From the NCBI GenBank assembly GCA_964059195.1, contig CAXKWD010000001.1:216388484-216452483 (forward strand): DNA of 64,000 bases, given 5' to 3'. Positions within the stretch are counted from its first letter, which is position 1; every line of letters starts with the position of its first letter. The position numbers were made by a program, and so were the translations under genes. Source of the DNA: Ectobius pallidus. Taxonomy: Eukaryota; Arthropoda; Insecta; Blattodea; Ectobiidae. The notes under the pieces were generated by a model. It was not told where the DNA came from. It did no database searches and saw only the letters and a program-made list of their open reading frames with translations. Of this stretch, positions 1-10,294 are shown piece after piece.

Positions 1-139
1 AACGCTGGAATATTACCGGTACCCACAGACACGGACTGAAGTTAATATAATATTTTGACACTATTGCAGTGACCATTAGATTTAACGGTGCATTACATTC
101 AAATAAATACGGTAGTTTTCTGTGAGAGATTAAACTCAC
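1..139. other. intron downstream of the last visible exon
   Basis: This follows the GTGAGT donor read on the minus strand at 139-134. No further exon or repeat boundary is visible before the window edge. Confidence 0.6.
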
Positions 140-220
140 CTTGCTGCTCGAAGCAATCCTACAGCTTCTTCATATTCATGTTCTCGGAGTAACCTTTGAA
201 TACGCACCATAGCATCTGCC
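140..220 (-). CDS. timeout: timeout exon encoding ADAMVRIQ block
   Basis: 81 nt. Minus-strand acceptor TTAATTTCAG precedes position 220 and donor GTGAGT follows position 140. It enters in phase 2 and leaves in phase 2. The product reads ADAMVRIQRLLREHEYEEAV, then GLLRAA. It matches the vertebrate TIMELESS stretch that follows VPFDAAS (AEAMVRIQ..L......AL.LLR.AR). This is the last exon visible in gene order; the C-terminal half of the protein, including the PARP1-binding and DNA-binding regions known in vertebrates, must lie further downstream. Confidence 0.93.
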
Positions 221-1528
221 CTGAAATTAAGTAAAAACCATGGTATACATTGATTTAATAAAAAAAATTTAAAAAAAACAGTATTCATTGATACAATAAA
301 TAAAATCAATTTCTGTATAGGCTGTTTTATTTTTTAAAAATATAAAAACACTTTCTTAAGGCTAGTTTACACGATGACACTAGGTTTCGTAACCACTTTC
401 TTGAAAGTGATTTCATGAAACTAATTACACACATTTTCTTTCCAATGTAACCACACATTTCATGTTATTTCTGAAGTTCAGGTTGTTAAAATCCCATATA
501 AACGTTTGAAACACGTATGAATACAGGCATTTCACAATTTCCTCACTTCCCATTTTAATTGACGAAACGCGAACAAGCTAAATAAGCGTAAAATATCAAA
601 ATTACTATTATAGTTTCCTGAAAAGTTGGAATCAGACGAAACTGCGTACTTTCGTAACTCATTGTCGCCAGTACATCTAGCGCTTGCGCATTCAAGCAAA
701 AAACAGTTGCGAAACTTACTTACGAAACCTAATTTCGTCGTGTAAACTAGCCTTAAGACTAAAAAATTCTGTATCCCTGGAAGATGTCAAACTGAGGTTC
801 TACTGTACATCGTGTTCCCACCTCAGAAATGAAATTTGCCAATTTGCAAAGATCTGTATTTCTTCAACACTTCAAGGAATTTTTCACTAATTTAAGGCCA
901 GTATGAAACTTCCTAGTCGATATAGGTAGAGGCAGCTATTTTTGTTGACCATTGTGGATTGTTAAAGCCCATCTAGTTTATGGACCAAATTTTTATTCCT
1001 GAAATACCAGTAGTTATTTATGTTATTTTGAATATTGTAATTGATTAATAGGTACACGATAATAGGACCGTAGTAGGAATAAAAATATTTGTAGTGGTTA
1101 AAATGAATTGCTAATTATTTATTTGTACAAAAGGGAAGTGAATGATAATGACATCTGGTGATATCCTGTATAATCTCTTGAACGTTACAAGACCCAATTT
1201 TTTACCGTAATGATACTAGTCTGTAAAATTAAACTTTATATAGATGGAGAGAGTTCTGTTAAACAATCTTTACGAATCAAAATAACATAAAAATGTTTAC
1301 AGTCATTTTAATATACTTTTTGCCATTTTTATTTAATTTTGTCAACAATTTTGCTATTTTTATTAGGAAAAATGCTTAGCATACACTAATTTCAATTTGT
1401 GTGGTACGTTTTGTTCAATTATGACATAATTTTGCTGAAAGATGAATAATTTCCCATTTTTAATGGAATTTGTTATATACTTTGCAAAATATAGAGACCT
1501 TTATCATGCGCGAAAAAACAATTCTTAC
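221..1528 (-). other. timeout intron, 1308 bp
   Basis: AT-rich with no bounded mobile element recognised. One short inverted pair is visible: 'aaggctagtttacacgatga' near 359 and its reverse complement near 739-757 ('cgtcgtgtaaactagcctta'), with 'tttcgtaacc' and 'cgaaacctaatttcg' just inside. This suggests a roughly 400-bp MITE at about 359-757 with imperfect ends. Confidence 0.5.
359..757. mobile_element. probable MITE with AAGGCTAGTTTACACGA ends
   Basis: The left end reads AAGGCTAGTTTACACGATGA and the right end reads as its inverse, TCGTGTAAACTAGCCTTA. A second inverted motif follows at each end (AGGTTTCGTAA / TTACGAAACCTAA). No coding remnant is seen. The flanks (ttctt / aga) do not give a clear target duplication, so the superfamily is left open. 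Confidence 0.6.
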
Positions 1529-1688
1529 TTTTGTGCATCAATATCTTGATCCGAAGCAGCATCAAATGGCACCACATCTGGTATCTCAGATGTTCCTTGC
1601 AGAACTACAGATAATTGTGGTCCTACTTCATCCCATAATTCCTCTGGGTTACGAGCCTGGGCAGTTTGTTGTGAAGCAGCATTTGATT
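1529..1688 (-). CDS. timeout: timeout exon encoding the VPFDAAS linker
   Basis: 160 nt. Acceptor TTTCTTTCAG is read on the minus strand at 1698-1689 and donor GTAAG follows 1529. It enters in phase 1 (AA completes a Lys codon with the previous exon) and leaves in phase 2. The product contains SNAASQQTAQARNPEELWDE followed by VGPQLSVVLQGTSEIPDVVP and FDAASDQDIDAQ. The PEE(L/V)W...L.. and VPFDAAS blocks are conserved in TIMELESS; the rest is a variable, hydrophilic linker. Confidence 0.93.
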
Positions 1689-1929
1689 CTGAAAGAAAGA
1701 GGACATATTTCAGTATTTACTTGGGCGGGCTGCTAATCATAAAATCTTTGCAGAAATCTCTCTTGGGATTCCTGGCAAGCTTGAAATGTTATTTATTTAT
1801 GACTTTTGGATGTGAACTGTGACTCAATTTTCAAGAAATTTAGTATGAAAGTTGAAAACAGATAGTTTCATACAGGAAATTAGAAAGACAGGAGACGAAA
1901 AAAGAGACTGACTGCAGAAACTTAGCGGA

Positions 1930-2810
1930 AGCAAATGGTTAAAAAATGTCCAGCTTTTTATTAATTAATTTTAATATTTATGATAATTATTTTAAGTTAC
2001 TGTGAACAATAATTTACATAGCACTTACCGTATTGGCCCGAATATAAGACGATGTTTTTTCCCAGAAAATGTGCTTTTAAAAACTATACTCGTCTTATAC
2101 GCGCACCCTTAAGACTCAACAACTCCCCAATCATGAATGCAGCTGTGCACGTGTTTAGCGGCCGGGGATCCCCACGCAAATGGCGTGCGTCCGATCCAAG
2201 GTCAAAGTCGCGCGGAAATTACCGAATTTTACCGAACTTTATTGTTCCCGAATTCGTGCTTCTCCTTGTACTGCCGTGTACTGCACTGCTTGGCATCTCT
2301 ATTCTCTATGCATAATGCTTTGTTTGACCACCAACATGCCAGATCATGTGGAAAAGAAAGCATCTTCATTGATTCAATGCGTAAATAAGGACGAGAGAAG
2401 AAGTTACGACATGAACTTCAAACTTCTGTTTTATGTGAAGCAAAATGTGCTAATAAGCTATTTTATTTATTTTTTCGTAACTACCCTTCAAAAATTCAGG
2501 GTCGTCTTATATTCGAGGTCGTCTTATTTTCGGGCCAATACGGTAATTGGGTAATTAGTGAGTGTTAAAAAATGTCTCTATTAAAAGCCCAGGTTATTAC
2601 ATTTTTGAGATAAATCTCTTTGGCAAGTGTTCAGTCATTGCAGTTAGTTATAAAACAATAGATACTTTTTTCTGTAATTTCACCTTCAAATGCTTGTAGC
2701 CATATGAATACCTGAACTACTTTCACCAATAAATTAATTAATTAACAAATAAACTAACTAGAAATCCCGAGAATGCTCAGAATATTCAGTTAATATGTGA
2801 CCATGCGAAA
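1930..2810. repeat. left arm of large intronic inverted duplication
   Basis: Read in reverse complement, this arm (minus the MITE at 2028-2543) follows 4180-4670 in order: a 'gttaaaaaatgtcca' block, a 'gtgaacaataat' block, a block around 'aaagcccaggttatta', 'gagataaatctctttgg', 'cattgcagttagttataaa' and 'gaatgctcagaatattcagt'. Divergence is clearly visible, so the duplication is old. Both arms sit in the same 2994-bp intron. Confidence 0.8.
2028..2543 (+). mobile_element. pogo-like MITE, family P1, copy 1
   Basis: 516 bp with inverted ends CCGTATTGGCCCGAA and TTCGGGCCAATACGG, flanked by TA on both sides (2026-2027, 2544-2545). ATAAGACGA-type blocks repeat just inside each end. The opposite arm of the host repeat (4550-4580) lacks the insert, giving an empty site. 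A plus-strand frame at 2180-2554 contains ERRSYDMNFKLLFYVKQN, which resembles the start of the N-terminal helix-turn-helix of pogo/jerky-type transposases. The frame is very similar in other copies but lacks a catalytic domain. Confidence 0.9.
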
Positions 2811-3790
2811 AACCCAAATTTAAGTCGGTCAACACTTTTCCGCATAACAGAAGAAAACATCTATCAGAGTGTTAAATGTAGATTTTTACATTTTGACACC
2901 ATTTATTGGTTTCATTCTTGTACTACACTCTCTGATCACAACAAACATAAAGACAGCATTGCCAACTGAAATATTTTCAGTTTGAAAAGAGGCCTGTGCT
3001 TTTATAAACCCATTCAGAAGTCGCAATGAAAATTTAACAAGGTCCCTAACGTTTTCTTTGTTACTTTTCATGGAAAAACATGAAATGAGGGTAACAGAAA
3101 CACTTGCTATGCTGTGGTAATGCAGTTGGACATTCTGTTACTGTTGAGCGTGGTATTACAGTATTGTCAAACTGATGTTTAAACAGGAAAAGTTCCTTTA
3201 TCTTTGGAGATCAATAGAAATAAATGACTTTTTTTTTATATAAAACAATAATGTTTCAAACATCATAAAACATCAATATTTGAGCTAGAGGTAGAATTTC
3301 CTTTTTAGAATGCTCAGAATTTTATACTGAAATTAAATCCATTCAAATCAGGATTTTTTTTTTTTTCCAACTTATGGTCAAGTTTCCCTGGCACATATTA
3401 GGTTCACATACTAGCTGGAAAATTATGGAGTTAATGAAGTCAACCAATAAGGAGGATGGAAAAGGAAAAGAAAGAACTGAAAAAAGTCTGTTTGAGGCCA
3501 AGAAGTGTGAATATTTAAACCAAAAGAAAAACCCATGAAATTAAAAAAAAAAGAAGTGTAAAAGACTAATATTATTTGGTAATTTTCGTAATCTACAACA
3601 TGGTTTTAGGCTGCTGAATTGTTCACAATTACCCTTGATTACGGATTTAGGCTCAACCTGAACCTCTGAATGGAACCAGTCAACTCTGCTAATGACTTTG
3701 AGCTCCTTCCCAGAATTTTGAGATCCTTTTCAATCTCCTTGAAAATGGAGCTGAAAATTGGAAATAAATAACCAAACTAGAATCCCAAGA

Positions 3791-4108
3791 CAACACCTGC
3801 AAGGTGTCATGGTAAGTATCGCTGGCTACAGATCCGCAGGCCTGGGTTCGTCCCTGGTACCTCCTTGGATTTTTTTTAGGTATGATTGTCTGGAACTGGG
3901 TGCACTCAGCCTCATGATACAGACTGAGGAGCTGTTTGATTGAGAAGTAGAAGCTCTGGTCACGGAAACAATCATTAATGGCTATGGGTGGAACAATGCT
4001 GACCACATGCCCCCCAATTCTGCGATATGCCTATGGTAGATGAAGCAGCGATCGGATGGTAGGCCTAGTCCTTCCAGAGATGTAGAGTCATGGAGTTTAG
4101 TTCAGTTT
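3791..4108 (+). repeat. tRNA-derived SINE, copy 1
   Basis: 318 bp inserted between perfect 13-bp direct repeats TAGAATCCCAAGA (3778-3790 and 4109-4121). The head has a degraded box A-like segment (TCATGGTAAGTATCGCTGGC) and a box B-like GGTTCGTCC near 3845. The body matches the copies at 36.6-37.7 kb and 43.4 kb, including the GCATGTG/CACATGC and ATGGTAGATGAAG segments. It was retroposed by a LINE in trans. It lies between the arms of the inverted duplication. Confidence 0.92.
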
Positions 4109-4179
4109 TAGAATCCCAAGAGAATTATTTTCAAAATAAAAAACACCAAAAAACATCAATATATGTTTCACAAAGTATT

Positions 4180-4670
4180 TTGCAGGTTAACTGAATATTC
4201 TGAGCATTCTCAGGATTTCTAGTTAGTTTATTCGTTACTTTATTTATTTATTGGAGAACAGTAATTCAAGTATCATATGGGTACTAACATTTGAAGGTGA
4301 AATTATATAAGAAAGTGTTTATTTAATTAAATGTAAGTGGAGCAAGAAGTGTAAATATTAAATAGTTGACTCTGTTCAAGTTTTACAACATGCTCTACTG
4401 TTTATAGTACTTCAATTAATTATTTTAACACTTGAAGTGTTTATTGCTTTATAACTAACTGCAATGACTGAACACTTTCCAAAGAGATTTATCTCAAAAT
4501 AAGCAACAAAATGAGTCTACTTGGGCTTTTAATACAGACATTTTTAATGCCCACTAATTGCCCCATTAAGTGAACAATTATTGTTCACAGTCACTTACAA
4601 TAATTATCATAATTATTAAAATTCATTAATAAAATGTTGGACATTTTTTAAGCATTTTGGTGAAATAAGG
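4180..4670. repeat. right arm of large intronic inverted duplication
   Basis: Reverse-complement partner of 1930-2810. It ends about 10 bp from the donor of the next exon (4683). It provides the uninterrupted version of the site into which the pogo-like MITE at 2028 inserted. Confidence 0.8.
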
Positions 4671-4682
4671 GATTAAGCTTAC

Positions 4683-4804
4683 TTTTAGATTTCTTTCTCC
4701 TCTTAGTCCTTTTCTTCTGAACCATGATGCTGCGAGATGAACAAAACTGTTCAAGTAATTTCAAGAAAACATGAACAGTCTCAATTAGGTCCCTCAGATA
4801 AGAT
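4683..4804 (-). CDS. timeout: timeout exon encoding SYLRDLIET and basic tail
   Basis: 122 nt. Acceptor TTTATTTCCAG is read down to 4805 and donor GTAAGC follows 4683. It enters in phase 2 and leaves in phase 1. The product reads [20 protein letters not shown], then [20 protein letters not shown]. It matches the TIMELESS motif YL.DL.ET.H.FL..LE.FC and the Lys/Arg-rich stretch after it, a plausible nuclear localisation signal (inference). Confidence 0.95.
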
Positions 4805-4938
4805 CTGGAAATAAATAAACAAATTTATTTTCTACTAAAAGAAAAATCTGATGTGAAAAGCTCATATTTTCATTGCCTGGAGAACCTTAACCATGAAAGC
4901 CTACGTCATTTTACTATCATAATAATTTCAGATCTGTA

Positions 4939-5652
4939 CCGTAGTTACTTGGCTATAAGACCATAATTTGGAGTTTTAAAATTGTAGTGGGTCTTATAGG
5001 TGAGAATGTCTTCAATAGCCAACGGATTAGGGGTGGTTAATATTAAATACGAGATGCCTGGAATCCCACGTCTTCATGCTATCTCTCGTGCACTGAATTG
5101 CATCATATAGAGTGAGACTACATGGCAATTGTTTCTTGTTGCTGTGATCTATTGTAGCAACTCTTTATCAACCACCTTGAATTTTTCCTCCTTCACACAC
5201 AAAAGATTTAGAATCTCTTTTCACACTTAAAAGTTTATCTTGCTGACTGCACCAGTAACGAACCACTTGTTGTTGTATAACAAACTTTTATCAGCAGCTC
5301 TCACACAATTTTTTTCAGCAAACGCCACTGCATTTAATTTCCAAGAGGCAGAACAACTCATTCCTAGACTAGACATGTTCATATGCCACTTGTCTGTCTG
5401 CTTTCTGACCACCCCACGCCACGGACCACGTGCTCACAAAATACACTGCTGCGAAATGTTGAGTGGGACTGGGAGGGGAAGAGTCATGCAGCTGGAAGCT
5501 CAAGAATTTACCACTATGTTCCGTTGAAAGAATGTCCAATGTTGCCACTTTTATCCAATTTTGAAACCTTGATTTTAATGATTTTTAAGATTGTGGATTA
5601 AAAAATTAGGGGGTCTTATAGGTAATGGGGTCCTATAGCCAAATAAATATAG
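4939..5652. mobile_element. MITE family P3, pogo-like, CTATAAGACC ends
   Basis: About 714 bp. The left end CCGTAGTTACTTGGCTATAA follows TA (4937-4938); the right end is an imperfect inverse (TTATAGGTAATGGGGTCCTA, then TAGCCAAATAAATATAG). The GGTCTTATAGG block recurs inside both ends. The TIR design is close to families P1 and P2 but the interior is unrelated. The right-hand TA is not preserved, so the exact 3' limit is approximate. Confidence 0.7.
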
Positions 5653-5904
5653 TGATTCATGTTATACTGGTTAGATAGTAGAAGCCGTTCCATCATTCTA
5701 GAAACATGGCTTAAGATGCACAGAGGAGAAAAATGCTTCACTGTTAGGGGAAGGAATATTAATTTTTCTAAACCACGTGCTTTCCATATGTTTCTATTGG
5801 TGTAGAGATCTGTGGAGAAAGGACAGCAGGTAGCAAAGGCCATGTTTCAACTGAAATGAAATAGACTCTAGCATTTTCTTATTCAAAGCAATGTATTAAT
5901 AAAT

Positions 5905-6316
5905 TATTAGCAAATTCCTGATTATCCATGGGTACATTATCTGGTTTGTGAATTATCCATACAAGGTTCTTCCTTCCTTTTTAACCCTCTGGAATATTTC
6001 CTGCACTTTATTTCATCGTAAGAGAATGTTACAAGGCTCGCATAGGATCCAAGTAACATTCTCTTTGCACAATATGATGGCACAAAGTGCAGGAAATTCG
6101 AAATGAAGAATGGGAAATTCAAAACCTTGCACCCGATTATATCCATACTCAGCTCACAAAGGGTTAAAATTTATACATAAATACTATTAATGTAGCCCAT
6201 AATAACATTGCCTGTAGCTAGAATAGTAATAATTCTATAATTCTGATTATCCGCATTTCCAATTATTCATGCATGTCACAGCCCCAATTAACATGGATAA
6301 TTGGGAGTTAGCTGTA
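5905..6316. mobile_element. Tigger/pogo-like MITE with TTATCCATG ends
   Basis: Left end AGCAAATTCCTGATTATCCA and right end ATGGATAATTGGGAGTTAGC are imperfect inverted repeats. An internal inverted pair around GTGCAGGAAAT (about 5997-6010 and 6088-6104) makes a secondary hairpin. One end of the same family recurs at 26785-26850. The assignment to pogo/Tigger rests on end style only. Confidence 0.6.
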
Positions 6317-6364
6317 TATGACTGAATAATAAACATTTTTTTTCGGGATGAAGGCCATTTTTAG

Positions 6365-6535
6365 TGGCATAGTTATTTCCAAACATTTCAATCCCAGCTG
6401 TGGGGGACTCAAAACATTTCAATCCCAGCTGAGGGGAACTTCATCAGTGGCAGTTTTTTCAGAATTAGAAGTGAGTTAAGAATTACCACTGAAGATGCAG
6501 CTAGGATTGAAATGTTTGGGAATAAATATGCTATT
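6365..6535. repeat. small foldback repeat
   Basis: 'tatttccaaacatttcaatc' near 6375 and 'gattgaaatgtttgggaata' near 6506 are inverted copies. The left side also carries a tandem copy of the aaacatttcaatcccagctg segment (6381-6400 and 6412-6431). A 'CTGANGA...GAAA' pattern occurs in both arms. Confidence 0.7.
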
Positions 6536-6652
6536 GAACATGACCTAAATCTTGGAAAATATGTATATTATTCAAGATGCCAGCCGTGAAAGCTAAAGAT
6601 TTATGATATGTTTATAAAACGTCCATATCGGTCCCAAATTTCCACTGAGTCA

Positions 6653-7556
6653 AATCCAATAAAAAGATGTGTTTAAAATTATTACAAAATCAGTGGATAA
6701 AGGTTAAAAAATTAAAACACAACGTTTCAACTCTGCCCTTGAGTCTTCCTCAGGTGACATCTCACACAGTACTGATCATGAAGAAGATTGAGTTTCGTCA
6801 CAGTAACCATCGATAAAAACATTGTTTCTAAAATATCTTTTGATATATCTTGGAAAAAAATATATTTTAGGAACAATGTTTTTATCGATGGTTACTGTGA
6901 CGAAACTCAATCTTCTTCATGATCAGTACTGTGTGAGAAGTCACCTGAGGAAGACTCAAGGGCAGAGTTGAAATGTAGTGTTTTAATTTTTTAACCTTTA
7001 TTCACTGATTTTGTACCGTATTGGCCCGAAAATAAGACAACCTCGAATATAAGACGACCCTGAATTTTTGAAGGGTAGTTACGAAAAAATAAATAAAATA
7101 GCTTATTAATACATTTTGCTTCACATAAAACAGAATTTTGAAGTTCATGTCGTAACTGCTTTTCTCGCCTTTATTTACGCATTGAGACAATGAAGATGCT
7201 TTCTTTTCCACATCGTCTGCCATGACTGGTGGTCAAACAAAAGATTTACGCGTGGATAATAGAGACGCGCAGGCAAGTGCAGTCAGGATCAGAAGGTCCT
7301 GGTGAAGTACAAACAGAAGCACGAAGTTCGGTAAAGTTCGATAATTTTCGCGCGGCTTTGACCTTGAGTCGGACGCACGTCACTTGCTTGCTTGGGGATA
7401 CCCGTTGCCCACGTGCATTCAGGGTTGCAGAGTTGTTGAGTCTTAAGGTGCGCGTATAAGACGAGTATAGTTTTTAAAAGCACATTTTCAGGGAAAAAAC
7501 ATCGTCTTATATTCGGGCCAATACGGTAATAATTTTAAACACATATTTTTATTGGA
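6653..7556. repeat. foldback repeat with about 190-bp arms, interrupted by a MITE
   Basis: The left arm 6653-6838 and the right arm (6861-7013 joined to 7529-7556) are reverse complements with few mismatches and a loop of about 22 bp around 6839-6860. The right arm is split by the P1 copy at 7016-7526. The left arm shows the unbroken sequence (attattacaaaatcagtgg), which proves the insertion point. No coding remnant is seen. Confidence 0.88.
7016..7526 (-). mobile_element. pogo-like MITE, family P1, copy 2
   Basis: 511 bp, CCGTATTGGCCCGAA ends, TA at 7014-7015 and 7527-7528. The minus-strand frame at 7002-7223 carries KKASSLSQCVNKGEKSSYDM and NFKILFYVKQNV, the same transposase-start-like segment as copy 1. 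Confidence 0.93.
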
Positions 7557-7604
7557 TATGATATGTTTATGATTATCGAGAAAAATATTAACATTTCAAC
7601 TTAC

Positions 7605-7759
7605 TTTGAGAACTTGATGTCATCAAAAGTAAGCATAAGAGTAACAATAAGCTCTCTGTATTCAACGATGTAGAAAACATTACTCTTTATAACTTTGGAA
7701 GATTCTCGCACACTGGCATCAGGCGACTTGTCCATGGCCATCAACGTCATCAGCAGCTC
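7605..7759 (-). CDS. timeout: timeout exon encoding VRESSKVIK block
   Basis: 155 nt. Acceptor ATTGCAG is read down to 7760 and donor GTAAG follows 7605. It enters in phase 0 and leaves in phase 2. The product reads ELLMTLMAMDKSPDASVRES, then SKVIKSNVFYIVEYRELIVT and LMLTFDDIKFS. It matches the TIMELESS segment ELL.T...MD.SPD..VRESS..IK.N.FY..EYREL.....FD and is one of the best conserved exons here. Confidence 0.95.
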
Positions 7760-8062
7760 CTGCAATTCATGAATAAAGTTATAAAGTTATAAACCGCAGG
7801 GTACAGAATGATGTGTGAATAATGAATTCAATCTGATAGCAACTTGAAGAGACTGAAAAATAAATTTCAGTAATAGCTCTCTAAATTATATGAAATGAAA
7901 CAAAATACCGTATATAATTAATTGTAATGAAAGGTAGTCTACCATATTCTCACGGCCCTCTCAAACGCAAGACAACAATGAACCGTACGAAATGCGGTAG
8001 GCTATGAATGCGTTATATGAGTCGCTGATTTGTAAACAATAATAAATACGAACTAGTATTTA

Positions 8063-8655
8063 TGAAAACATTACAAGACGGTGGTTCAACCAGAGGTGAC
8101 ATATGGAAGCGAAACTCTTTTTAAAATCACCCAGAAAAATAGAATAGACAAAATCCTGAAAGTAGAGAGAAGAATAGCTAGAACATGCATAAATAAAAAA
8201 TACCAAAAAGATGGACAGTGGCGGATAATACCAAATGAAGTGGTGTACAGAGAACTAGAACCTATCACAGATACTATATGGAAGAAAAGGATCTCTTTTG
8301 TTGGTCACATTATGAGGACACCAGAAACTCGACTGACAAGAAAAATTATAGAGAAACTCTGGAATATGAAGCAACAAGTAGGATGGATTACAGAAATTAG
8401 AGAGGATATGACAGAATTAGAAATAACTTTGGATGACTTGAAAAACAAAACAGGAAATTCAAGGAAACTTAAAAATATTAAAATAAGATTTAAGCCAAAA
8501 ATAGACAGACGCCAGACAATAAAGAGGGTATTTACAGATGAAGAGCGACAGAAAAGATTGGAACGCATGAAAAACTACTGGGCAAATCGGAAAGGAAGAC
8601 CGAGAAATGATTGACTGAAGTGGTCCAATGAGGCCGTAAAAGCAGAAGAAGAAGA
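8063..8655 (+). mobile_element. 5'-truncated LINE fragment, reverse-transcriptase C-terminal end
   Basis: An open frame to the stop at 8614 encodes HYKTVVQPEVTYGSETLF, DKILKVERRIARTCINKKY and KKRISFVGHIMRTPETRL. This is the region after the RT domain, paralogous to the more complete copy at 34.7-36.05 kb. It ends in TGAAGTGGTCCAATGAGGCC and a GAA-rich tail near 8640-8655. It is plus strand, opposite to the host gene. No RT core remains, so it is inactive. Confidence 0.9.
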
Positions 8656-9129
8656 AAAGCTTGTGAAAATATGTATTATAATCCCGAGGAAATTTCACTC
8701 CAAGTCAAAAACATTGAATTGGAGCTGGTGCCAGCAACATCACGGCAGAAGGAATAGGGAATATATTGCAATTAAATGCTGGTGCATCCATGTAAGCTAA
8801 GTGAACGAAGATGTGAAAAGTTGTTGGCTTATATTTGTTGTCGGGTGATGAAGTGGGCTACCGTGTTTACGAAAAATCCTGGTAAAGTTTCTGATTTTCA
8901 TAAAGAAACGTGTTGGCTTAAATTTGTTTGTTTTATGAGCAATTATATGCGTAAATCCATGTTAAAGTTGGTGTGACTGGTCAATGCCATCTGGGTTTTG
9001 TTTATAGATTGCCATGACGACTTTAAAGGACAAGGCTGCTAAAACTGCATTTTGAATGCAATTTGAATGCACTTTTATGCAATTTTAGTGGCCTTGTCCT
9101 TTAAAATGCAATTTTTCGGCTTGTTACCA
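8656..9129. other. intronic stretch without a bounded element
   Basis: AT-rich. A short inverted pair near 9027-9116 (AAAGGACAAGGC...GCCTTGTCCTTT) with GCATTTTGAATGCAATTTGAATGC inside suggests a small hairpin element of about 95 bp (9022-9118). Nothing else is recognised. Confidence 0.5.
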
Positions 9130-10120
9130 GTCCGATAAGCAGCTGTTTTAGAGAGCGTGTACTAAAAAATAAAATAAAATGGAGAAAGCAAGACATTTAA
9201 TCATATCTCAGGTTATAACGACTTACTACAGTGCAAACTTTTGAGAAAAATTTGTCCTTTGGTAAGAATTAAATCCTGTCTCCTACTTAGTATGCAAACG
9301 CTCTAACTGCTGAGCTACCTAGGAACTTACTTGTCATTACTCAGGCACCGGTCAACCGATTTGGTCCAATATCAATAGGCTTCTTCCCATGGACGTTATA
9401 AATGTGTGTACAAAGTTTCATGAAAATCCAATCAAGAGTGTTCGAGTTATCACGCGTACAGACAATTCCCATACAAACTCATACAGTACCATTTTTTTTA
9501 TTTTTTATTTTTTTTTTTGAGAAAGGGTGGGCATTATTGCCCTATGCACCGCGACCATTACTGATCTATTGTGCGCCCCTAGCTTTAGTCCCTTAGAAGG
9601 CCAGACTCTTTGATAAAGAGTGCCAGCTTCTTGATTGAGACCTTAGACAGTTCATCCGCTGGCATGAACCAGTAGTTGAAATGCTTGGCCCTAATGGCCG
9701 CAAGTATTTCACAATCACACAGAAGATGAAGAGCAGATTCTTCATCTTTTCGACATCTCCTGCACATCGAGTCGTCTGCTATGCCAACCTTATGAAGGTG
9801 TCCCAGCAGCCGACAGTGTCCAGTCATAAATCCCACAACCCAGCTGAGTAGGAATCTATCCATCTTAAGCAGTTCTCTGGTCCTGCCTTTGATGACTTCT
9901 TTGATAGTCATCTTAGAGTGTCTGTGACCTGTCACAGCTACCCAATGTTTGTTGTGTTTCCTGTTAGCCCACTCCCGAACTGCTCCTCGGATAGAACCAT
10001 AGGGCAGTCCCAGGCAGGGCTCAGGTCCCACAAAGGGCATACAGTACCATACTGGCACTTAATAAGACCAAAACATATCTTCTACAACTCCTCCCCTATG
10101 CCTACGCACATCTCTGCAAT
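9130..10120. repeat. dispersed retroposon-like repeat G, copy 1, interrupted by a LINE
   Basis: Its 9330-9492 and 10038-10075 parts match 53340-53402 plus 53804-53940 (ACCGATTTGGT..., GTTTCATGAAAATCC, GAGTTATC.CGCGTACAGA, CTGGCACTTAATAA). A tRNA-like stretch is read on the minus strand at 9327-9290, with box A-like TAGCTCAGCAGTTAGAGC. Full limits are unclear. Confidence 0.65.
9493..10037 (-). mobile_element. 5'-truncated LINE with RNase H tail and poly(A)
   Basis: 545 bp between perfect 13-bp direct repeats CATACAGTACCAT (9480-9492 and 10038-10050). The minus-strand frame (to the stop at 9585) encodes the end of an R1/Jockey-type ORF2: GSIRGAVREWANRKHNKHW (end of an RNase H-like domain), FMTGHCRLLGHLHKVGI and the zinc-binding pattern CRRCRKDEESALHLLCDC. 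An A-rich tail follows (T-rich on plus, about 9493-9520). Truncation, tail and duplication are those of target-primed reverse transcription. Confidence 0.92.
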
Positions 10121-10294
10121 GTGTGTTATTGCATTTTATAGGATGTGTGCTGGGAAAATGACCTGTATCAGAATCGGTAGTCTTCTATTGTAACCTTTCT
10201 TGGTAGAATAAATATCATATAACATTGACTAATGCTTTATGTAGATTGTGATAATTTTATCATTTATTAGTTTGTCATTTATAGAAAACTATTA

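Noticed and set aside
684..890. Most 60-140 codon open frames as host genes
   Set aside because: They lie in introns or in mobile elements, lack conserved motifs, and change frame between repeat copies. Only exons with homology and phase were kept.
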